Assembly (NCBI GenBank): GCA_027033555.1
Contig: JALVLE010000415.1
Coordinates: 1 to 6,788, forward strand
Origin: Caldifarciminota bacterium
GTDB taxonomy: Bacteria; Hydrothermota; Hydrothermia; UBA1063; CAJXJZ01
Length of the DNA stretch: 6,788 nucleotides
Direction: 5' to 3'
The position numbers and the translations under genes were made by a program. Numbering within the stretch: the first letter of the stretch is position 1; the number at the start of each line of letters is the position of its first letter. Positions 1-6,788 of this stretch are shown here, piece by piece. A model generated the notes under the pieces. That model had not been told where the DNA came from. It saw nothing but the letters and a program-made list of their open reading frames with translations, and made no database searches.

Positions 1-1
1 T

Positions 2-1354
2 TTTCGTGGTTATAAGTTATATGCCTCAAAGGCGATTATCAGGTCTTCTGATACTGTAAAACTTGATTTTTGTCTTAATCCGCACACCTTTATTCAGAGA
101 AGCAGAAAAATAAAAGGAAAGTTTAAGGTTACCCTCCCACACTCCAGGGAGGTTTCAAAAAGTTTTGTGCTTTGTAAGGACCTTAAGAAAGGGATCTATA
201 AGTATCTCTATGAGAAAAATGCGGAAGGAATTTTGTTATATAGTAAAGATGCTCCCCGGGATGCCAGAAAAAAGGCGCAGTTCTGGTATTATTCAAATTC
301 CGAGAAGTTACTCTGTGGTGTTGTGCTTACACCGATAGAATGGGAGAAGATCAATGATGATTTGAAAAGCGGGAAAAATGTCGTAGTTGAAATTGAAATA
401 GCTGCTGAGTTTCCTTCGGCTTACAATGCTTATTTACTTGGAACTATTGAAGGAGAGGAAAAAGCTGGTATTTTATATGTTGCACATGCATGTCACGCGA
501 AAGGAGAAGCCAATGACAATGGTTCCGGTGCTGCCAGTGTTGTGTATGCTGCTTCTGTTATGAAAAGGATGATAGACTCTGGTATAATTCCAAGACCCCC
601 ATATACTGTTTATTTTCTTCTTGTTCCAGAGATGTGGGGAAGCGGGCTTTTTATTGAGAAAAAACGTGATGTTCTGGAGAGGGTTTTTGCTGGCTTGAAT
701 TTTGACATGGTGGGTTCAGACCTTATAAAAACGGGGGGTAAAGTTTTTCTTGAGGATGTCCATGGTATTATAAAATCTAATATAACCGACATTTATCAAA
801 AAGTCCTTCTTCAAATACATGAGTTTCTGGGATATCCATTTGGTGTGTTTAGAAGACCGTTTGAAGGTGGAAGTGATCATCTCTTGTTTCAGGAACCATC
901 ACTTAATATTCCCATGCCTATGCTTATTCATTGGCCAGACAGATTTTATCACACAGATAAGGATGTGGTGAGTAATCTGGATACAAAGGCCATCTGGAGA
1001 AATATACTCATGATGATAGCTCTTCCTTATTTGCTTGACAGGAAAAAGGTAAAGTTCAATATAAAAAAAATAACTCCTGCCAGGGGTAAGAGAATATTTA
1101 AAATAGTGAAACAGGGGGTTTATATCCCGACAATGGAGGAGGATATAAGCACAAGGTTGAGATGGTATAAAATACTGGAAAAAAAGAGAGGATACGTAAA
1201 TTTTATGAATTTTCTTTATTATCTTAAAGCTGGGTCTGATATAGAGACCGCTATTAGTCGCATTAAAAGGGAAACAGGAAAAATTCCGGATAGAGAAGTG
1301 TATGAAAAATATGTTGATTATCTTGTAAGAAAATCTGTGGTGGAATATGTATGA
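2..1354 (+). CDS. M28/DUF4910-type zinc metallopeptidase-like protein, 5' end outside window
   Basis: This is probably a zinc-dependent aminopeptidase-like hydrolase; the substrate is unknown. The frame is open from base 2, so about 450 residues are visible and the N-terminus is missing. A GTG at 167 could be taken as the start, but the nearest purine-rich site (146-152) lies 14 bases away and coding-like sequence runs on upstream of it, so I treat the gene as truncated. The part at about 150-470 resembles a PA domain. The catalytic domain follows, with HACH (485-496), NDNGSG (the Asp at 515), PEMWGS (the Glu at 629), NFD (the Asp at 704) and YHTDKD (the His at 950). These fall in the order of M28-clan metal ligands. 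HxCH and PExxGS, in place of the classic HxD and EE, resemble the DUF4910 branch. After about 1060 comes a basic, helical tail of unknown role. No signal peptide can be judged. The gene ends inside the start of the cyclase gene, which implies co-translation. The fold class is fairly sure; the activity is inferred. Confidence 0.72.
   Translation, partial: FRGYKLYASKAIIRSSDTVKLDFCLNPHTFIQRSRKIKGKFKVTLPHSREVSKSFVLCKDLKKGIYKYLYEKNAEGILLYSKDAPRDARKKAQFWYYSNSEKLLCGVVLTPIEWEKINDDLKSGKNVVVEIEIAAEFPSAYNAYLLGTIEGEEKAGILYVAHACHAKGEANDNGSGAASVVYAASVMKRMIDSGIIPRPPYTVYFLLVPEMWGSGLFIEKKRDVLERVFAGLNFDMVGSDLIKTGGKVFLEDVHGIIKSNITDIYQKVLLQIHEFLGYPFGVFRRPFEGGSDHLLFQEPSLNIPMPMLIHWPDRFYHTDKDVVSNLDTKAIWRNILMMIALPYLLDRKKVKFNIKKITPARGKRIFKIVKQGVYIPTMEEDISTRLRWYKILEKKRGYVNFMNFLYYLKAGSDIETAISRIKRETGKIPDREVYEKYVDYLVRKSVVEYV
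1337..1354 (+). promoter_or_regulatory. Overlapping stop/start with weak RBS (translational coupling)
   Basis: The ATG at 1347 lies 8 bases before the end of the upstream TGA (1352-1354). Only a weak GGTGG (1339-1343) precedes it, 3 bases from the ATG. An in-frame TAA at 1326-1328 blocks any extension of the cyclase gene further upstream, and there is no other ATG, GTG or TTG between that stop and 1347. The start is therefore well fixed. Translation of the cyclase probably depends on ribosomes finishing the peptidase gene. Confidence 0.6.
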
Positions 1355-4300
1355 TAAGAACTATTATACAGATGAACTCACGGGGGTTTTAAATAGGAGG
1401 TATCTTCCCCTTATAGTGAACAGAGAAATAGCGAGATGTAAGCGGTATAATGGACAGTTTTCTATAATCGTGGCTGATCTGGATAATTTCAAGGTTATTA
1501 ATGACACACTGGGGCATATTAAAGGTGATAAGGCTCTTGCAGTGTTTGCGGATATAATGAAGAAAATGTTAAGAGAGTCTGACGCAGTTATAAGATATGG
1601 TGGTGATGAATTTGTAATTATACTTCCTGAAACTTCGTCTGTGGAAGCCAGGAATGCAGCAGAGAGAATACTTAAAAAACTGAAGGAAATTAATTTTTCC
1701 GGTGTTTCTTTGAGTGCCAGTATGGGAATTGCCACATATCCTCAACATGGAACTACATGGGAGGAGTTGTTTAATGCAGCGGATAGAGCCCTCCTTTACG
1801 CAAAGAGGATGGGAAAGGGAAGAGTATCTCTTTTTGAAGATACCCCACAAAAAGGCTTGATGATTCCAACCAAAGAACTCATTGGTAGAAGAGAAGAAAC
1901 CATTGCACTCATGAATATGCTCAAAAAAAGAGGGATGTTGCATGGAATAATAGGGGAGGTAGGAGTTGGAAAAACAAGGCTGGTGAAAGATACACTAAAG
2001 ACTCTCAAAAGGCCTTTTTTGTATGTACAGGCGCTTGGGACATTTGGTGACATTCCCTATTTTGTTCTTATTAACCTTTTAAAAGAACTTTTTAAAAGTA
2101 AGAGAGCGGATTTTTTTATTACTTTTGAGAGGTTGCCTGAGCCTTTAAAAATTGAAATTGCCAAGCTTCTGCCAGAGGTCCATAATGATGTCTCTATAAA
2201 AAAGGAGCACACAGGCGACAGATACAGACTCTTTGAAGCTGTAGTTGAGCTGCTTGCCGGGATATATAAAAATACAGATCCGGTTTTTGTTTTTGACGAT
2301 GCGCAGTGGATAGACAGAGAAAGTGCAGGGTTTATAAATTATGTAGTTCATATGTCAGAAGGAAAATTTGCCCCCGTTGTCATTGTCAGAAAGGAGGAAA
2401 AGGAAAATAGTCATATTAATGAAGTCATTGCAATCCTGACGCGGATGAGATTGTATGACGAACTTTATATAAGTCCCCTTCCCAGGCATGCAACTTTAGA
2501 AATGCTTTCTGCGATTCTTGGAGGAAAGGTGGACAGGAGGTTACTGGATGTTGTTTATAAAGAAACAGGTGGAAATCCATTTTTTATAGAGGAGGTAATA
2601 AGAGGACTCAGAGATAGTGATTCTATATATGAGGAAGATGGTGTATGGTATATAAAAACCGGATATAAGCTTGAGCCATCCAGAAGTGTTGAGGAGGTTA
2701 TAAAAAGAAAACTGCGAGGGCTTTCTGATAGAGAAAGAAAAATACTTGTTTTTTCAGCAGTTTATGGGAGAGAGGTTGACCCATATGTGGTAAGTCGGGC
2801 AAGTGGGATAAATGAGGGAGAGGTGTATGATGCGCTGGATAGATTTGTTCAAATAGGACTTATGAGGGAAAACGAGCTGGGAGAATATATTTTTTCCGAA
2901 GGTATTGTGATTGATACAGTATTAAAAACCCTCTCAAAAAGCCGGTTGAGATTCTATCACAGAAAAATAGCGGAGGCTTTAGTAGAAGTGCACACTGATA
3001 ATATTAGAGGAATTGTGGATAAGCTGATATACCACTACGATGCAGCAGGCTTGAGTGAAAAAGCAAACAAATTCTGCAAAATAGCGGCAGAGAGAGCGCT
3101 TGGTATCTACGCCTATGAAATGGCGATGAAATATTATAAGAGGATTCTTAAAAGCATAGAAACTGAAGAGGAAGCTGGGGACATTGCTCATAACATTTAT
3201 TACATTTTCAGGAATCTTGGAAACATGGAAGAATTTGAAGAGGCCATTGGTGTCCTTTTGAAAAAGTTTCCTTCACTTGCTGGCACTATATATGAAATGC
3301 TTGGAGATGCGTACACGCAGCGAGGAATGTACCAAAAAGCAGAAGAGCTTTTAAGAAAAGGCATAAAATCCGCTAAAGGGGAAATAGAAAAGAGAAAGCT
3401 TGAGGTTCGGCTGGCATGGACACTGTTGTATCAAAACAAAAAGAAGGAAGCAAAAGAGATTGTCAAAAGTGCTTTAAAGTTTTATGAAGAAAAAATAAAC
3501 ACAGAAGATGGAAAAAAGAAGACCTTTGCGATAAGAGCAATGGTTGCGGCGTATAATACCCTTGCAAGCATATACTTACTGGAGGATAACGCTCAAAAAG
3601 CCATAGAGTATTATGGCCGGTATCTGGACCTTTTAAAAAAGGAAGAAATGGAAAATGATTACAACTATGCGGTTGGGCTTGTTAACATGGCAATTGCATG
3701 TGTACGCTTAGATGAGGCTCGCAGGGCTTTGCAATATCTTGAAGAGGCCAGGCAAATTTCACAAAAACTGCACAGTATTTATCTGACCGGTATGGTTGAG
3801 CTTGTTATGGGAGAGCTTTATGTGATAACCGGAAATGTGGAAAAAGCGGGTGAGTATTTAAAGGGAGCCCACAGAAAGTATATCATGATGAACAACGAGA
3901 TGCGCGTAATAGAAACCGATCTCATTCTGTTTAAGTACCATTTGTATAGAAAAAACTTCCAAAAAGCATTAAACGTGATAGATGAGGCTCTTGCTTTTGC
4001 CCGGCGAATTTTGAATGAAGAGTATATTGTGGAAGCTTTAAAAGGCAAAATAGAAGTATTGATTGAAAGTGGTGGATTGGAAAAAGCACTTTTTTTATTA
4101 AATAGCATATACTCCGATTATCCGGAAATGGCGAGAAAACTGGATTTCCCTTTAAAGTTGTTAAAGGCCCGCATTTTTATGCTCAAGGGAGAGGTTGAGA
4201 AAGCGAAAAAGTTATATGAAAGTCTTCTTGAAGAACGTCCAGAAGATACAGAAGCTCTTCTGGGTGTTGCAGAGGCATTGATGAGGATGAAAAAAATAGA

Positions 4301-4514
4301 AAAGGGTGTTGAGTTAGCCAAAAAGTGTGAAAATATGGTTTTTAAAGACGATGACCTGTACACGCTTATTTTAAGGTTTAGGTTGGGTGAGGCATATTTA
4401 TATGGAAGCCTGGAGGAAAAAGGGCTAAAAATAATGAAAAACCTGTACCCTATACTGGAGAAAAACGGAAACCTGTTGTATCTGGAAAGGGTTGCGCAAT
4501 ATATATTTGAATGA
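1347..4514 (+). CDS. GGDEF diguanylate cyclase fused to STAND-type ATPase and TPR repeats
   Basis: This predicted cytoplasmic signalling protein of 1055 residues should make cyclic di-GMP from two GTP under control of its ATPase/TPR part. Residues 8-165 form a complete GGDEF domain: DELTGVLNRR near the start, metal Asp44 in ADLDNFK, an intact GGDEF signature at 85-89, and the RxxD product-inhibition site R76-D79 at the usual spacing before it. Residues about 175-440 are an AAA_16/STAND nucleotide-binding domain with Walker A GEVGVGKT (203-210), Walker B FVFDDAQW (Asp317-Asp318) and the GGNPFF motif (408-413). Residues about 447-545 look like the winged-helix segment usual after such ATPases. 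From about 583 to the end are some 11-12 TPR-like helical hairpins. There is no transmembrane helix and no N-terminal sensor domain. The layout parallels adenylate cyclase-STAND-TPR regulators, with GGDEF as the output. The trigger sensed by the TPR/ATPase part is unknown. Domain calls are strong; regulation is inferred. Confidence 0.9.
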   Translation: MYDKNYYTDELTGVLNRRYLPLIVNREIARCKRYNGQFSIIVADLDNFKVINDTLGHIKGDKALAVFADIMKKMLRESDAVIRYGGDEFVIILPETSSVEARNAAERILKKLKEINFSGVSLSASMGIATYPQHGTTWEELFNAADRALLYAKRMGKGRVSLFEDTPQKGLMIPTKELIGRREETIALMNMLKKRGMLHGIIGEVGVGKTRLVKDTLKTLKRPFLYVQALGTFGDIPYFVLINLLKELFKSKRADFFITFERLPEPLKIEIAKLLPEVHNDVSIKKEHTGDRYRLFEAVVELLAGIYKNTDPVFVFDDAQWIDRESAGFINYVVHMSEGKFAPVVIVRKEEKENSHINEVIAILTRMRLYDELYISPLPRHATLEMLSAILGGKVDRRLLDVVYKETGGNPFFIEEVIRGLRDSDSIYEEDGVWYIKTGYKLEPSRSVEEVIKRKLRGLSDRERKILVFSAVYGREVDPYVVSRASGINEGEVYDALDRFVQIGLMRENELGEYIFSEGIVIDTVLKTLSKSRLRFYHRKIAEALVEVHTDNIRGIVDKLIYHYDAAGLSEKANKFCKIAAERALGIYAYEMAMKYYKRILKSIETEEEAGDIAHNIYYIFRNLGNMEEFEEAIGVLLKKFPSLAGTIYEMLGDAYTQRGMYQKAEELLRKGIKSAKGEIEKRKLEVRLAWTLLYQNKKKEAKEIVKSALKFYEEKINTEDGKKKTFAIRAMVAAYNTLASIYLLEDNAQKAIEYYGRYLDLLKKEEMENDYNYAVGLVNMAIACVRLDEARRALQYLEEARQISQKLHSIYLTGMVELVMGELYVITGNVEKAGEYLKGAHRKYIMMNNEMRVIETDLILFKYHLYRKNFQKALNVIDEALAFARRILNEEYIVEALKGKIEVLIESGGLEKALFLLNSIYSDYPEMARKLDFPLKLLKARIFMLKGEVEKAKKLYESLLEERPEDTEALLGVAEALMRMKKIEKGVELAKKCENMVFKDDDLYTLILRFRLGEAYLYGSLEEKGLKIMKNLYPILEKNGNLLYLERVAQYIFE
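3093..4454 (+). other. TPR-like repeat array within the cyclase-STAND protein
   Basis: Residues about 583-1036 consist of helix-turn-helix units of roughly 30-45 residues, many with the TPR pattern of a small residue, then Gly/Ala-x-x-Tyr, then a short turn and a conserved Ala (for example residues 648-671, 737-760, 818-841 and 939-960). I count 11-12 units by eye; the first ones and those around 685-715 and 855-885 are degenerate. The array would form a superhelix for binding a protein or peptide partner. Repeat borders are approximate. Confidence 0.7.
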
Positions 4515-4539
4515 ACTTTTTAAATAACATAGCGTTGGT

Positions 4540-4552
4540 GGAGAGGGTTTAA
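4540..4552 (+). promoter_or_regulatory. Ribosome binding site of the glycerol-1-phosphate dehydrogenase gene
   Basis: GGAG at 4540-4543, within a purine-rich GGTGGAGAGGG tract (4537-4547), sits 9 bases before the ATG at 4553. It supports this start and shows that the host uses Shine-Dalgarno initiation, in contrast to the gene starting at 5636. Confidence 0.65.
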
Positions 4553-5584
4553 ATGGAGATTCAGCGACTGATACCATTGCCTGCTGTGTTTAAAATTACT
4601 ACCAGTTTGTTTAAAACTCTTCAAGAAGTAATTGAAAAAGAATTCCCAACAATTTACAGAATTTTACTTGTCTCAGATCCTGGTGGTGCGAAGGAATATG
4701 GGGAGAGACTGAGGAAACTTCCCTGTGTTTATTATACTATGTTTATAAAGGGAGGGACAATTGAAGATGTGATGGAGGTGGAAAAAGTAATAAGAGATGA
4801 ACATATAGACGTAGCAATAGGAGTTGGTGGAGGGAGGATCCTTGACACTGTTAAACTTGCCACTTCGCGTACCTTTATTCCATCCATTCTTGTTCCCACC
4901 GCTCTTTCTCATGACGGAATAATTTCTCCTGTTGCAGTGATAGACTTTGGTGATGAAATAAGGAGCACGAGAGCTATTGCCCCATATGGTGCGGTTGTTG
5001 ATATAAATATAATAAGCAGGGCGCCACGCAGACTGAACCTTGCAGGTTGTGGTGATTTAATTTCAAACATTTCAGCGCTTGAGGACTGGAAGCTTGCCAG
5101 CAAAATAAAAGGGGAAAGAATAGATTATTTTGCCTATTTACTCTCCAAACAGGGAGCAAGAAGCATTTTATATTCAGAACATGTTCCGTTTTCAGCGGGT
5201 TTCCTTGAAGACCTTGCAGAAGGTCTTGCAGCAAGTGGCATATCCATGATTATCTCTGGTAACTCAAGACCCGCAAGTGGTGCGGAGCATCTTATCAGTC
5301 ATGCGCTTGATAGAATCCTTAAGGTCGCACACCCACATGGTATTCAGGTGGGTATAGCAACACTTTTCACACAAAGGTTAAGGGGGCAATCTGTGAAGAG
5401 AATTAAAGAGTTTTACAAAAAAATAGGCTTTCCACTTTCTCCAATGGAGATAGATATAAGTAAAGAAACATTTATGGAGGCAGTAAGACTTGCGCCTACT
5501 ACCAGGAGGGACAGGTTCACTATACTGGATATCAAGAATAAACCCTATGATTGGGAAAAAGCATTTGAGGTTTATTTAGAGTAA
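4553..5584 (+). CDS. egsA: sn-glycerol-1-phosphate dehydrogenase, NAD(P)-dependent, archaeal type
   Basis: The enzyme reversibly reduces dihydroxyacetone phosphate to sn-glycerol-1-phosphate, the backbone of archaeal ether lipids. Bacterial relatives (AraM) make the same compound. It belongs to the iron-containing alcohol dehydrogenase superfamily and should be cytoplasmic. Visible signatures are the nucleotide-binding GVGGGRILD (90-98), the family motif PTALSHDGI (115-123) and GCGDLISN (165-172) with metal Asp168. Further on are SRPASGAEHLISHALD (238-253) with the likely ligand His246, and HPHGIQVG (260-267) with the likely ligand His262. These match archaeal EgsA more than glycerol dehydrogenase or dehydroquinate synthase. 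At 343 residues it has the archaeal length, shorter than Bacillus AraM. The gene follows the cyclase gene by 38 bases with no clear promoter between, so it is likely co-transcribed. NADH versus NADPH preference cannot be read. Its role in this host, membrane lipid or other glycerophosphate use, is open. Confidence 0.88.
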   Translation: MEIQRLIPLPAVFKITTSLFKTLQEVIEKEFPTIYRILLVSDPGGAKEYGERLRKLPCVYYTMFIKGGTIEDVMEVEKVIRDEHIDVAIGVGGGRILDTVKLATSRTFIPSILVPTALSHDGIISPVAVIDFGDEIRSTRAIAPYGAVVDINIISRAPRRLNLAGCGDLISNISALEDWKLASKIKGERIDYFAYLLSKQGARSILYSEHVPFSAGFLEDLAEGLAASGISMIISGNSRPASGAEHLISHALDRILKVAHPHGIQVGIATLFTQRLRGQSVKRIKEFYKKIGFPLSPMEIDISKETFMEAVRLAPTTRRDRFTILDIKNKPYDWEKAFEVYLE

Positions 5585-5599
5585 AATACTGCTGCTTCT

Positions 5600-5635
5600 T
5601 TGAATTTTTATATGTTTCTCTTTATAATTGATTAC
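5600..5635 (+). promoter_or_regulatory. Sigma70-type promoter positioned for a leaderless transcript
   Basis: TTGAAT (5600-5605, four of six consensus positions) and a perfect TATAAT (5623-5628) are separated by exactly 17 bases. Seven bases separate the -10 box from the ATG at 5636, so the expected transcription start falls on or next to the A of the ATG. No Shine-Dalgarno sequence lies between 5585 and 5635. This is the arrangement of leaderless bacterial genes. It is the only gene start in the window with both boxes. Confidence 0.68.
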
Positions 5636-6788
5636 ATGCAGAAAAATAAGCTTCTTATAGGTCTCAAGGGATTCACAAAAAGTCCCCTGTTTCTCCCATT
5701 TGTTCTGTATTTTGTCTTTTCAACCATCGTACTCTATCTTGCTCTTGACAAGGCTGTACACTCCCACAGGCTTTTGCAAAAAGCCCTGATTGAGAAAACA
5801 GAGCAGATAGTTAATGTGGGGATAAGTGGCACTCTTTCTACCTTTGCAGAACAGATTTTTGAAACAGGGGGAAAGCCAGATAGGCTGAAGGCGCTCGTGC
5901 TTGGCTTAAGAAGCAATTGGCCTACACTTTCTATCAAGGTGCTGGATAAGAACAATAAAGTGGTATGGGAGTCTGTTAAGGTTCCTAATCTGGATATTCC
6001 TGAAAATTTTAGAGGCAATGACTTTTATGAATATACCTTTTATACTCCGGATGGTGACAAATATTTTGTGGTATTAAAGGTTAATTTACCCAATTCTAAT
6101 AGGGTTTACATGTACATTCCTCTTACCCCAGAGCTCCTCGCCAACATGGTAGCAGGTATCCCGGCTATGATTGGGATATACTACAAGAATCAGTTAATAG
6201 CCTCAAATGGGGAGCAATTTCCACAGGTTAAAAGCAGGTTGTCAGCCCTGTTTCCCAAGGGGTCTTACAAGTCTATTCCGTTTGGGTATTTTGATGTTGT
6301 GATTGTTCCCAGAACAACTTTGCCGGTTCTCAAAAAGGGCGCTCTTTATTTTACCATTATACTCTTTGTTCTGTTAGGAGTGTTTATAGTTGTCTGGGCT
6401 GGAGTTCTTTCCCAGCTTGAGGCGATTGCACATGAGAGTATTAAAGAAAAACATTTCCTGTACAATTTCAGCAGTCTTGCCGCTTCATTGCTGGGAATAG
6501 CGCCTTCCAATAATCGTACCACCCTTGATGCCACGCTTAAAGTATTTGTTGAAAGGTATGGGTTCTCTGGGGCCTGTGTGCTTGACAGTGATTTAAGTGT
6601 AATAACAAGGTACCCTGAGTCCAAAGACGCTAATTTCTTTTTGAACGAGATATTGCATGTGGATTTTAAAAAAGAGGAGACTCAAGGTGTGTCAGGGGTA
6701 AAGCATTTTGTAATTGTGGCACCAATCCCGATTGAACGAGGGGTAAAAGTGGGCTGGATAGTTTTCCTGTCAAAAATTCCCCTACATA
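5636..6788 (+). CDS. Membrane-anchored sensor protein with GAF-like domain, 3' end outside window
   Basis: This is the N-terminal part (384 residues) of a probable signal-transduction protein. The frame has no stop before the right edge. A short basic N-terminus is followed by a transmembrane helix at about residues 17-38 and an extracytoplasmic region of roughly 195 residues (about 39-234). A second transmembrane helix lies at about 235-257. Residues about 275-384 look like the beginning of a cytoplasmic GAF domain (helix, then GFSGACVLD strand, and later VIVAPIPI and VGWIVFLS strands). The extracytoplasmic part has mixed strands and helices, as in CACHE-like ligand-binding domains, but I do not recognise the family. 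The output domain (histidine kinase, GGDEF, HD-GYP or phosphatase) is beyond the window. The ATG at 5636 is preferred because a promoter points to it. An in-frame ATG at 5612 would add MFLFIIDY but lies inside the promoter and lacks a ribosome binding site. The coding call is strong; the function is general only. Confidence 0.78.
   Translation, partial: MQKNKLLIGLKGFTKSPLFLPFVLYFVFSTIVLYLALDKAVHSHRLLQKALIEKTEQIVNVGISGTLSTFAEQIFETGGKPDRLKALVLGLRSNWPTLSIKVLDKNNKVVWESVKVPNLDIPENFRGNDFYEYTFYTPDGDKYFVVLKVNLPNSNRVYMYIPLTPELLANMVAGIPAMIGIYYKNQLIASNGEQFPQVKSRLSALFPKGSYKSIPFGYFDVVIVPRTTLPVLKKGALYFTIILFVLLGVFIVVWAGVLSQLEAIAHESIKEKHFLYNFSSLAASLLGIAPSNNRTTLDATLKVFVERYGFSGACVLDSDLSVITRYPESKDANFFLNEILHVDFKKEETQGVSGVKHFVIVAPIPIERGVKVGWIVFLSKIPLH

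Noticed and set aside
167..169. GTG as the true start of the peptidase gene
   Set aside because: The frame is open back to base 2 with protein-like sequence, and the only purine-rich site is 14 bases away; truncation by the window edge explains it better.
583..588. TATAAT hexamers inside genes (583-588, 1446-1451, 3552-3557)
   Set aside because: No matching -35 box at 16-18 bases upstream and no gene start downstream; expected by chance in AT-rich coding sequence.
610..792. Minus-strand open frame opposite the peptidase gene, and similar minus-strand frames at 1364-1735, 1569-1943, 1796-2053, 3818-4108, 4974-5234, 5734-6018 and 6346-6624
   Set aside because: All lie opposite strong + strand genes with recognisable domains, encode no recognisable motifs and have unnatural composition; they are shadows of the real genes.
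3711..3988. Short repeated DNA words (for example GATGAGGCTC at 3711 and 3979) as a DNA repeat
   Set aside because: They encode equivalent positions of TPR units and reflect protein repeats; no regular DNA-level repeat is present.
4507..4535. Possible promoter before the dehydrogenase gene (TTGAAT at 4507-4512)
   Set aside because: At the correct spacing the -10 position reads TAGCGT or similar, a poor match; co-transcription from upstream is simpler.
5612..5614. ATG at 5612 as start of the membrane sensor
   Set aside because: It lies between the -35 and -10 boxes and has no ribosome binding site; the ATG at 5636 matches the predicted transcription start.
5582..5638. Dehydrogenase and membrane sensor share one reading frame separated by a single TAA, suggesting readthrough fusion
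   Set aside because: Only 17 sense codons lie between stop and ATG, which is likely by chance, and a promoter occupies this interval; the dehydrogenase is complete at the TAA.

Overview
The window carries four genes, all on the + strand. The first is cut by the left edge and the last by the right edge. The DNA looks bacterial: it encodes a GGDEF diguanylate cyclase, one gene has a Shine-Dalgarno site, and another has a consensus-like sigma70 promoter. The sequence is AT-rich, Arg is mostly AGA/AGG, Ile is often ATA, and the proteins are rich in Lys, Glu, Ile and Tyr. That composition leans towards a thermophile or a deep-branching lineage, but I cannot name the organism from the sequence.

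Layout. (1) Positions 2-1354: the 3' part of a metallopeptidase-like protein of the M28/DUF4910 type, with a PA-like segment before the catalytic domain and a helical tail. The reading frame is open to the left edge, so the gene starts outside the window. (2) Positions 1347-4514: a 1055-residue signalling protein that overlaps gene 1 by 8 bases. It is an N-terminal GGDEF domain with intact active and inhibitory sites, followed by a STAND-type ATPase, a winged-helix-like segment and a long TPR superhelix. (3) Positions 4553-5584: an archaeal-type sn-glycerol-1-phosphate dehydrogenase (EgsA/AraM family), 38 bases downstream and with its own ribosome binding site. (4) Positions 5636-6788 (continues beyond the window): a membrane sensor with two transmembrane helices around an unrecognised extracytoplasmic domain, then a GAF-like domain. 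It is preceded by TTGAAT-N17-TATAAT placed so that transcription would begin at the start codon, which suggests a leaderless mRNA.

Genes 1-3 read as one transcription unit, by overlap and close spacing, and gene 4 probably begins a new one. No hairpin terminator is visible between genes 3 and 4. A direct functional link among the peptidase, the cyclase-STAND protein and the lipid-precursor dehydrogenase cannot be read from the sequence. The common theme is two signalling proteins beside metabolic enzymes. The most unusual items are the GGDEF-STAND-TPR fusion, the archaeal-type dehydrogenase in a c-di-GMP-signalling bacterium, and the apparently leaderless promoter. There are no RNA genes, mobile elements, CRISPR arrays or gene-free stretches over 300 bases.
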